The notes beneath the pieces were generated by a model that worked only from the letters and a program-made list of their open reading frames with translations, did no database searches and was not told the origin of the DNA. The position numbers and the translations under genes were made by a program. Below are positions 54,944 to 64,000 of a stretch of 64,000 bases of DNA, one piece after another. The DNA is taken from assembly GCA_033725935.1 (NCBI GenBank), contig MU867082.1, positions 370,949 through 434,948 on the forward strand, in the 5' to 3' direction. Source of the DNA: Cladorrhinum sp. PSN259. Taxonomy: Eukaryota; Ascomycota; Sordariomycetes; Sordariales; Podosporaceae. Numbering within the stretch: position 1 is the stretch's first letter; each line of letters begins with the position of its first letter.

Positions 54944-57900
54944 CGTGGATGATAATGTAGTGGTAAGTGAAGTGGAAAGCCAAAAACCTGGGATATGGTG
55001 AGATTTTGGATCGATGCTGAAGCTGAACTAAAGAGGAGACTTCAAGGTTGGAGCCTGAGGGGATAAGAGCTTTGAGCTCTCGTCCGGGTGGGTGGTGGAG
55101 AATCAACTGCCCCCGTACCTTCTAGAAGTTGCTTCACGGTCGCTGTTGTGCCCAAACGCAGGCAGGCGCGCTGTGGACTTCCGCTTCAGATTCTGGCTCC
55201 GGAAGCAAGGGGACGGTAAGACACCATCTTCACCTTACGCTCTTGCCGTCCCCTGCACCCGACTTCAATGTCGGTCCCCCGAGCGTAACCAATACTCAGA
55301 GTGATGATTTGCATGTGGAAGAATAATATCATCCCTGGACTTTTCTGCCTCCAGGCTTTTCTCGCTCTATTCATCTCTTAATTTTTATTATTTTTTCCTT
55401 CCATGTCACTAGATTATATTAGGTAAAATGAATGAGGAAAAAGCCGCTATCGAAGAAGGGTCAGAGTCAATAGAGATACGGGCGCGGGTGTCAGTTAGAA
55501 GGGATTTCTGGTTGTGGTGGGTAATGTCGATGGTGTACAGTAGCTTATTAGATGATTCGACCAGAAATAAACGAGATAGGCTTATCACCGTGAATAGAGT
55601 TCAACTCGACATTGTGAACTGGAGCCAAATTTCTTGTCTAGTCCTTTGCCGATGTTACTACGTCCCTTTCATTGCTATCATGGCTGATGAAGGGTTTTCC
55701 TTTTCTGTAACCTTGAGCTGGAATGTTATCTCTGATTCCCCGTAGTTTTGATGCATGCAGGGTCTCTCTTTTGAGACAACCAGTTGTGAATACGACCCTA
55801 AGGAGAGTGTAAGGACCCTGTATAAGGCCGTTCCGCATGAGTAAATGGGAATGGGAATGGGCAATATGGGAAAATAGATTGACGGTTTCTCCACGTGTAG
55901 CATGGCTGGGCACACTACCCCGAGACAGTTGTTTCCCCGGCGAGGCGAGATGATGGGCTGAAAAAAAAAGTCTGGGGAGAGAGCTTGTCTACCTATCGGG
56001 TCATTCCGAAGAGAACAGTTCGGCATCAAAAGGCCCTCGTCACACAGAGGGCTGTCAGAACCCCAGCATCAGGTTCTATCCGAGATGAAGAGCTGTCAGT
56101 TTGTGTAATAGGGGTCCAGGTGGCTTTCTCCTATACGAGCACGGCAACTTGTGTTCCGGGAAATGCACTTTTTCCACCTGGAGATTTGGGGAATTTGCCA
56201 TTCGTGTGGCAAGGTCATCCCCCCTTCCGTCCGAAGAGAAGACGGTGGCACAGAGCCACGTAACCTCCCATGCTGATCAGGGTCTTGTTTCTCACCAGAT
56301 TGAGCACAGGAATTCGAAAACGCAAAGTATTGCGCCATGGTGAAGCCCAGGTGAGGGGGATACATCAGAGACTTCCAGGCTCCTTTCATAGATAGCATTC
56401 TGTTGAAAATTAAACCGAGAAAGTGGTCTGATGTGGAACAAAGAAAAGCTGGTTTGGAGATGGATTTCAGCAACCGTGTGTCGTTGACAGTGTTATGTAA
56501 TGATCCCTTTCGGGGTTGGTACTTTGCCACGTTTTTTTTTCTTCGAGCGGCAGAGGAAACGGAAAGCGAAGCGAGCACGGCAGAATAAAGGAAAGAGTAC
56601 CCGAGACCGAGGACGCGGGGAGAACGGGGTGAAGATACCATGAAGATTGTCGACGCGCCTTAGCGAGAGGATCTGCCATGTCAAGTGCAAATAGCCCGCA
56701 TCATGATGTGAAGTGGGTTCATGAGTGGTCTCTAGCCATAGAACGAACGGAAGCCGCCACCACCCCAATGGCGAGCAGTGATAAGCTGAACAGGGAAAAG
56801 TGAAACCTTGAAAAAGTGAGTGAATGGTGTTGTGGGTTCTGCAAATCCCGCCTATCTGATTGCACGACAGGTGTCTGCATCCGTGTCCCGGAAATTTCGT
56901 TCTCGGGGAAAGTACGCACGTTATTGCCTCTTTCGAGTCGCTTGCAATTGAGTTTGCTCTAACCAGTTTGACTCGAGGTGTTTGCTTCCAGGTTCGGTCA
57001 GCTGTCAATTGCAAACGGGGAGTGGAGAGAAAGTCAATATTATTGATCAATCACAAAGACAAGCTGCCCAAGAGCTTACAAAGCCGTGAAGCGTCGGAAC
57101 AAATGCAAGTCGAGTACGATTTCATTGTTTGGCGGGTCCCTCCATGGGTACGGTGTGTGTCTGTTGTGGTGCCGTGCCCCTTGTTCAATTATAACATGCA
57201 GCAGCTGCATGTGTGTTCTTCTTCCAAGGTTGAAGGTGAGTTTACACCAAGAAAATCGGTGGACTCCGCAATACACCTTCTCTCGGCTCCCGGCAGCAAG
57301 CGACGAAAATCTCTCTTTTTGCACCACATCCGCAAATGAAATCATCATATTGGACCAAAGACGGTTGTTATGCCGAGGCCGAGCATGTCAACCAATTACT
57401 CAGTAAGAAAAATGTGAGATAACAACTCTTCTCATCCCACCCCATGCATGCTAAGACGACCCTGCATGTCCTGTGTACCTGTCAGAAAAATCGCGAGACG
57501 GCATTTGGATTGAAACTTGTCTTGCATCACCCCAAGCACACCACCCCCTCATATTCACCTCCTCTTCCTCCAGACAAGCCTGCCTTGCGTTACGGTTACG
57601 CAGGCGCAGGCAGTCAAACAGCTTGTTCTACATATTAATATTCCCGAGTTCTAGCTCCCGTAAAATCCTTTTTTTTCTCTCCCAATTTAATATTCTTCCT
57701 CATTGTCTCTCAACTCAATAAAACCTTCATCAAACAGTGTGACTTACATCCTCAAAACCAATACAGACAGATATCCTTACAGGGAGAAGACGATGACTGC
57801 CATCGTCTCTATAACGTGAACGAAGGAGTTTTCGGGGAGCTTGCGTAAAGATTTCTGCTGTTATTAGACAGCCTGTTTTCGCTCTCTCGTCTCCTACTCG

Positions 57901-58212
57901 AATCGTTTTGCAATTCTGTTCAATCACGCATCGAAATCATATCACTCTTCAGCCCTCCAGACGGAGCACGAGTCCCTTGGATCGCGGCCATCAATCCCAT
58001 CACAGTCCTGTCACCCGACCGAGTCAAGACTTCTCACTTCTGAAACGAAGGACAAGGCCCTGGTGTTCACAGCTTCGCAACTCTCCTGGGCCTCTTGGAC
58101 CAAGATCTCGGACCTCGACCAGCATTTAAAGACGGAGGACTTGACTCCTCAGCCCCTCCAAGACGTGGTGCTCACATCGCCAGTCTCGCACAGTGGGCTG
58201 GAAGCCGTAACA
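54944..58212. other. 3.3-kb gene-poor region
   Basis: Open frames on both strands (for example 56493-57050 minus and 56860-57339 plus) have no family resemblance or convincing composition. I see no RNA gene or repeat element. Confidence 0.5.
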
Positions 58213-58631
58213 ATGTGCATCCAACACGACTACGTCTTCGCCTGCAACCACCGAGCCTTTGCCCGATTCGATAACTGCCCAAATTTTGGTCGAACATGCT
58301 ACGGTGCAGGCGGGACTCACAATGAGCTACTCGTTAAGGATATTTGCAGCGACTGGTATGTGTTTATTTTTCTCGGGTTCACCGAGCACCAGCATTGCCT
58401 CTTTTTCCCTATTCTTAATGCCCCAAAAGGTCAAATATCATTTCCGTTTCCCAAAGCACATTCGACAATGCATCTTGCCATACGTATACCAATTCTAGTT
58501 TTCCATTAACTAACTCTTACAGCAAAACCCGTCCCTTCGATCCAAACCCCCTGGGCCGTCTCAACGACCCCTACCTAGCCGCCAAGAGGAAAGCAATCGA
58601 GGGCGGTGGCGGCGGTGGTGGGAAGAAATGA
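58213..58631 (+). CDS. Met-Cys small Cys-rich protein, 83 residues
   Basis: Exons 58213-58355 and 58523-58631 flank a 167-nt intron (GTATGT...TTACAG) and give 83 residues. The protein starts MCIQHDYVFACNHRAF and has cysteines at 2, 11, 22, 29, 45 and 48; the last two form an ICSDC motif split by the intron. The C-terminus reads TRPFDPNPLGRLNDPYLAAK and ends in a Gly run with two lysines. Met-Cys proteins with C-x(8-10)-C-N/G-H and a late CxxC are frequent, uncharacterised proteins in filamentous ascomycetes (recalled, not searched). A small metal-binding fold is a reasonable guess. There is no signal peptide. Confidence 0.7.
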
Positions 58632-59286
58632 AATTGAACTTTCGTTTAGGGACTATCCATCATTCACAAAAACAACACCGTGGAGGAGGTTCTTGCATTG
58701 GTAGATGGGAAAAGTAGTGTTATTCTAGTTTAGTTTTCTTTTTTTTCTTTCTTTTTTTTCTTTTTGGTAGTATACAGTATATAAGGTATAGTATGTATTA
58801 CCCATCCACAGCATCAAGGCATCTTGAACCAAATCAGGAAACTAACGGCTTACGCAGGGGGCAGAAGAGTTAGCTAATTAGTTTACGTATATACTTTCAC
58901 AAATATTTGGATGACCCACCAATGCTTTGAATCCCACACAGACAAAATCCCATTCTCCGAGACACGATTAGTTTTTTGGTCATCTTCGCTCAACGCTTCT
59001 CGAGAGTCCCATGACTCTGGAAGGCTTTACCCAGTTAATAAACTCCGAGCAACAACCTGTAAGGTACCTCTGGCAAGGGCCTGACAGGCAGGGACATGGA
59101 CGGGAAGGAGCATTACTGCCCAAGCTCCACTGCCCGCACCATCTTGTCCGCTTCCCGTCTTCTCTTCTGTTCTCGCCCTCTCCCCCTCTTATCGTTCCTC
59201 GACATCTGTCAATATTCTGCCGTATTCGCATCCCAGTAGCACACAGCCTTTAAATTACAACTACTATCAATTACTTCACCAACGCC
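58632..59286. other. Intergenic region between two Met-Cys genes
   Basis: It contains T-rich 3' sequence near 58730-58770 and the C/T-rich leader of the next gene. No other feature is seen. Confidence 0.5.
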
Positions 59287-60012
59287 ATGTGTTACTACAA
59301 GATATGCGGCTGGGTGCATCCCAACTGCCACCACTTTTTCTTCCCCGAGGGTGAATACATAGACGTTACCGTCCCGTGCGACAATCCCGATTGCCCCGGC
59401 AAGATCTTTCCCTTTCAGCTTGTGCCCGGAACGTCCTAGAAGGAGAATACCAATCTCCAGACAACGCGCGTGGTGTGTGAATTATCGAACTTTGACACCT
59501 GCGGCATCTGCTTCGCCGAAAACAATGCCCTACCCTCCCCGGTCACGTCGATGGTAAGGTTGGTCAAGTCCAGCGTTGCATATCATCGATTGGACATCCC
59601 ACGACCACATCATTACCCGCCACGGTGGACTGCGGAGATCAAGTATATCGCGCCGCAACCCGAGCTCAGTGCGGGCGGGTATCTCGTGCCCGGCCCTTGG
59701 AGACCAGAGCCCACGCAATGGAATCCGAGCACCGGAGGCCCCGAAGGCAATATTCAGGAAGGATACGGAAGCAACGTCGAAGGATCTGGAGGTGGCATTC
59801 CCGGGCCAAGCAGCGGAGGCCATGACGCTATCGTTTAGGGAGCGAGCGGAAGAGGAGGATACGGAAGCAACATTCAAGGATTTGGAGGTGGCGTTCCCGG
59901 ACCAAGCAGCGGAGGCGGTGAAGCTATCGTTCAGGGAGCGAGCGGAGGAGGAGGAGGAGGAGGATACGGAAGAGGAGGATATCGAGGAAGAGGATACAGA
60001 GGCGCCGCCTAA
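59287..60012 (+). pseudogene. Met-Cys Cys-rich gene interrupted by two in-frame TAG codons
   Basis: ATG 59287 opens MCYYKICGWVHPNCHHFFF, then VPCDNPDCPGKIF, up to TAG 59437-59439 (50 codons). The same frame continues with VVCELSNFDTCGICFAENN, which carries the CxxC expected of the family, then a Gly/Pro-rich tail with two tandem units of about 96 nt. TAG 59836-59838 in unit 1 corresponds to CAG in unit 2. The frame ends YGRGGYRGRGYRGAA before TAA 60010. A donor-like GTAAGG at 59554 might start an intron. A second frame is also open from about 59576 to 60196. It may be a pseudogene, or both UAG codons may be edited. Confidence 0.5.
59756..59947 (+). repeat. Two tandem units of about 96 nt in the Met-Cys gene tail
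   Basis: Unit 1 begins ggatacggaagcaacgtcga and unit 2 (from about 59857) begins ggatacggaagcaacattca. They differ at 11 sites by eye, and one difference turns CAG into TAG in unit 1. Confidence 0.8.
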
Positions 60013-60196
60013 GGAGCTAGAGGCAATGTTTCAGGACCGGGCAGGACCGAGGACAGGAGAATTCAGAGGTAAAAGTTCAGACAGTCCCTGGTTTGCCCAG
60101 CCCGTCGACACTGCCGCCCGTGAGCGTGTGATTATAGCAGGCAGAGAGACATGGCCATTGGCCGGTAAGAGCGCGGGAGGCTGTGGAGGAACATAA

Positions 60197-63100
60197 GAAG
60201 CTTGATGAGACGCGAGTAGTGAGCGGCCTGAACTGCTCTTTTTCCTTTCTTTTCTCTGTTTGTGTTTATGTACAGGCGAATAGGGGAAGGGGCTGGAGAG
60301 CAAAGGTTAAGCGAATGCTGGTAACTGGAAACCGAGGCAGAGTATTGGTGGCCTGTTTTAGAAACAGATGTAGCGGATGAACGACGGATCAGGATTTCGT
60401 GTCTATTGTTTGGTTTACGAATAGGGGGTTATGAACAGTAGCGATTTTTGTTTGTGTCAGCATAAGTGTTTGGTCAAATTTATTTTTATGAAGAATGCGA
60501 ATCGAACAGGAACTGAACAAGGAAATTTGGGTGTATGATTCAAGACAGTTGATGCCATTGGAAGTGCAGCTTTCAATTCAGAATGGAAAAAAGAAAGAAT
60601 CAAAGAGAGCGTAAGTGTGAATGGCAGGTATATATATCTTGATTGATATTGAGAGGCATGCGTGCGGGAGTGTAGTTTTTTTGGGGGGGTTTTCAAACAG
60701 GTAAAATCACAACTCAGCATTTATCTACATGCATACATATCTTCCGCGAGTCCTGTTAGAAAAGAGAGCGTTGGTGCAGTGTTGATGAATCATTTATGTC
60801 ATGTATGGAATTAGATGTATAAATTAGGGGTGTAGGTAGGTAGTTCCAGTCAGTATCAACAAAACTACTCATGTACTTTCATTAGCTCTTTTCGGATTAA
60901 GTTATTAAACCCCCCCAAACATATGATTGTATACGACTGACTATATATACATTACCTTTACAAAAACCACCTCGGTTTTGTGGGTTTTCCCCCCCCCCCC
61001 CCCCCAAATAAGTATCTTTGGAATCGATGAGATTGTAATCAAGTTACGGTTGCGGAATTAAAAATGAGTAAGGTACCTACACAAATACAATTACATAATA
61101 CTTATGTACTCTTTAAACCATTCCTGTTTCGTTGACCGTGAAAAACAAAACCCTGTGAAACCCCAAAAACTCAGGTGTGGAAATAAACGCCTTTTGTTTT
61201 TTCCCTCAAGGAGAGATGATGATCGTTATGAACCGAAATGAAGAGAAACAAAAGAAAAAAAAAGGCTTGAATCTGAGTTACACAAAGACTAGGCTACTGG
61301 GGTTTTTTGCTAGTCTACATGGTTGCAGGCGGCACTTTCGAGTTTGTAATGGACTGATCCTTGACCTGACCTTGGGTCCTACACTAGTATAAGCCGAAGG
61401 GTGCATACTTAGCAAAGGGTGGATTGAAGGAACATGGAAAGGGACGAAAACACCCTTATGTTTTTGTCGAGCGCTTGTACAGTACATACGGGGTTTCGGG
61501 GTCCTTGTGGGGAAGGAAAGGAACGAGCTAACGGCTGTCAAAGGTAACCGTGACTCCAGGCTGCGGGGGTGGATTCCTGCTGAAACTGTGGAATAATTAT
61601 GACCGTTGATCATGTGAAATGATTTTGTAAGCGGCCAAACGAAAGACCCAAAAAAAATACACAATGTTGCATTCAACGAATTTCGTTGAGCCCATGTTCC
61701 GGATTTCTCCGTGGGATTTTGCACTGCAACATGATTCCAGGTTTCGAGGTATCATCCGAGGTCGGCAGTTGAGAAGACCGTTGAAGGGTTCAGGCAGGAA
61801 CAGACAGACACAGTGAGAGTGACCTGAGCCCCAGCCGTCAGGGTGCTTCTCGATGAAACATTCAATTTGGCTGCAAGGAAAGTGCGAGGTAAAATTGCTC
61901 TCAAGTCGTGAACCTTGTTAGCTCACCGCTCCCCCAACCTAGAAGAGTTTTGATTGACTATAGCAGGGATACCTTACTTCGGGTCAGTCATTCAAATAAT
62001 TGCTTCTGTAGGAAAATCTCTTCCTTCCGTCATGTTTCTTTGATGGCACGTCATCGACTTCTCAGTTTGCGTCGACACAACCTCGTGGTTTCATCGATAG
62101 GCTCACGCGGCACGATATTAATTGCTGAGATCCAAAGATTTTACAAACAACGTGGGGGGCATCGACAACTCGTCTGAGGATGTGGTTGTCGATGGCGGGG
62201 GGCCGTCGGACAATGCTGGTGAGTGCCAAACCAGCCTTTGCCATTGATGGTTTAGCTCAGGGGATCTTTATAAAAGCCATTGTCAAGACTTTGATGTCAG
62301 GCAACTATATCCCGTTGTCCCCGTTAGCGTGGTTTCTTAGTTTCTTGGAGATGTTCAAACGGAAGACTGACTGAGTGGGCACGTTATGAGCGGGAGCTAT
62401 CCAATTGGCTGGACTAGCTCCCGCATGGAAGCTAACAGGGCCGCTAGACTTAAAGAACGTTCGACGTCTGGGGAGAATCCGCCAATGCGCGCTTTCGGCC
62501 GAGTCTGCCCCAGCTGCGTGGTAACGACAGATTCTGAGAAAAAGAAAGATGTCGTGGCGGCGGCACAGTCTGCAGGATGCTGCTTAGTTCGAGAAACGAT
62601 GGACCATCCACATTGCTGGGATGGATTGCGCGAGGGAAGGAAAAAGAAAAGAGAAAAACTCAATGGTCTTGCCTCTAGCTGGCAACCAATCTACGGGGGA
62701 GGACTCGAGGACATTCCCGGTTTTACCATCACAAAACTGACAGAATCTCAGGCATTGCAACACTGTGGCAACCGGGGGAAGGAGAGGAAGAATGCCTAGT
62801 CTCCCACCACCCCCCGCGAAAGCAGATGCGACACACGGCTCCCAATCAGTCGATGTCACATTTCTTTCTTCTGCCCAAAATTCCACCCTGGCTAGCCCCG
62901 GCCTCTCCATCCATTGCTGCGTGGGCAAGGACCGCAGGACGTCCAGAGGGAGAGAATGGCAAATCTCAGTTGATCCTGCAGGCAAGCAATAATAATAATG
63001 ACCAGTTCCAGTAAAACACGGCTCCGACCTGCTTCTGTTTTGTGGTTTCGAGCCTCCTTGAGAATGTTTCATTTGGCACCGTCTGTTCGTTACAACTAAC

Positions 63101-63198
63101 ACGATTATCGACGATTACTTCGATGCTCGACAATACACAATAGACAATAACTGAGAGGTTCAAACAATCCCGGAAGTGCCGTAAACGTCCACTTCACG
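60197..63198. other. 3-kb intergenic region with a 17-C homopolymer
   Basis: It holds AT-rich low-complexity sequence around 60380-61280 and a run of 17 C at 60989-61005. Small open frames (for example 62386-62799) have no support. The last 200 bp are the leader of the membrane-protein gene. Confidence 0.5.
60989..61005 (+). repeat. Homopolymer run of 17 C
   Basis: Direct count in the sequence, immediately after gggtttt and before aaataag. Confidence 0.9.
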
Positions 63199-63959
63199 AT
63201 GCCGGCTATCGCACTGCCCACCGTGCCCGTCGTGGCCGAGGTATACCACAAACTGGCAACTCGAGAATTTGTACCAGGAAGCAACCAGGCGTCAGTGTTC
63301 ATTGTTGGAATAGTATTTTCTGTGGTAGCGATTACGGTGATGGCTCTGCGCATCTACTGCAGACTTTATATCACACAAGGCGGTCTTGGACTTGATGACT
63401 GTAGGTGTCCCTCTTATAATTCGAGATGAGATAAACAAAAACTGACAGTACATCTTTTCTCAAAGGGCTCATGCTTGCTGGCGTCATATGCAATGTCGGT
63501 CTTTCTGCCGCAAATATGGTGTGTGCGTGGTACGGCGCAGGAGTTCACAGTATGTTTCCCCCCTTTTCCCTCAAAACAAACCAGATGGACAGAACTCTGA
63601 CCACCAACCGCAACAGTGACCGACCGCCCATTAGAAGAGTGGTTACTCAACTACCCAGGGCTATTCCAGTCCAATTACGCCAACCGACTTCTCTACGTTT
63701 TGGCATTGTGTTTCGTCAAGATGAGTCTTTTGGTGTTTTATCTTCGGGTGGATCCTCGCAACTTGACCAGATATGCTATTTACTTTCTCATGTTTACCGT
63801 CATTGGCCTCACCGTCGCAACCGTTCTTATCTGCATCTTTGAGTGCTGGCCTCCTGCGCTCTACTGGGACGTCCCGGCTCAGCTGAGTGGTTTGGCTGCG
63901 GAGAAGTGCATGAACCCTGCCAGCAGGCAGACATTCTTTGAGGCAAACGGCATCATCAA
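63199..63959 (+). CDS. Fungal rhodopsin-domain (Pth11-like) integral membrane protein, partial at right edge
   Basis: Exons 63199-63400, 63466-63549 and 63617-63959 are followed by a GTAAGT donor at 63960, so the gene continues beyond the window. The 209 codons seen contain TM I (ASVFIVGIVFSVVAITVMALRIYCRLY), the family hallmark GLGLDDWLML spanning the first splice junction, TM II-IV with an AGVHMTDRPLEEWL loop, KMSLLVFYLRVDP at the cytosolic end of TM III and a later helix ending ICIFECWPPALYW. This is the fungal rhodopsin/SAT4 superfamily of seven-TM proteins, which includes Pth11-related receptors. The usual continuation would hold the last TM segments. No CFEM domain precedes TM I. Ligand and role are unknown. 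Confidence 0.88.
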
Positions 63960-64000
63960 GTAAGTTGATATTCGGTACCCAAATACTCGGGGTCTTGCTA

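Noticed and set aside
30573..60012. Reassignment of UAG as a sense codon in this genome
   Set aside because: UAG ends well-supported genes here (dsRNA-binding protein at 7590, nitronate monooxygenase at 13672), so it is a normal stop.

Overview
The window is nuclear DNA from a filamentous ascomycete (Pezizomycotina), most likely a Sordariomycete. The evidence is short GT-AG introns (about 48-170 nt), a lone dispersed 5S rRNA gene, an intron-free tRNA, and a gene set typical of such genomes. All gene models below were built by eye from frame continuity, splice consensus and family motifs. No database search was run.

Layout, left to right. 1-8 kb: a universal stress protein-domain gene cut by the left edge, the mitochondrial ribosomal protein S7 gene, a MITE-like element and a small dsRNA-binding protein. 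8-12.5 kb: a long stretch with no gene I can support. 12.5-22.4 kb: nitronate monooxygenase, PEX11, a type III polyketide synthase, an AT-rich gap and the poly(A)-binding protein. 23.6-34.2 kb: a second MITE, a HUL5-type HECT ubiquitin ligase, 5S rRNA, the PP2A activator PTPA, an amber-interrupted ORF directly behind it, and a GH92 alpha-mannosidase. 34.9-42.7 kb: tRNA-Gly(UCC), a third MITE in the opposite orientation, a small Met-Cys protein, Rad4/XPC, a SET-domain protein and an unrecognised gene. 44.7-52.4 kb: a ZIP metal importer and a Mn-type CDF transporter, divergently transcribed, then COX15. 53.6-60.2 kb: a gene-poor region with small genes only: a Ser/Gly-rich microprotein and three more Met-Cys, Cys-rich proteins. 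63.2 kb to the right edge: the start of a fungal rhodopsin-domain (Pth11-like) membrane protein.

Most conserved genes are unlinked housekeeping loci. Two groupings may matter: the divergent ZIP/CDF metal-transporter pair, and the scattered family of four small Met-Cys proteins.

The most interesting signal is four in-frame TAG codons in three otherwise continuous ORFs (30807, 54803, 59437, 59836). Protein-like sequence continues after the TAG, most clearly in the two Met-Cys genes, where the family CxxC motif lies beyond it. No TAA or TGA breaks were seen in these ORFs. TAG also ends normal genes here (dsRNA-binding protein, nitronate monooxygenase), so the codon is not reassigned. Decay is possible, but so is UAG-to-UGG A-to-I mRNA editing, which is known from sexual development in Sordariomycetes.
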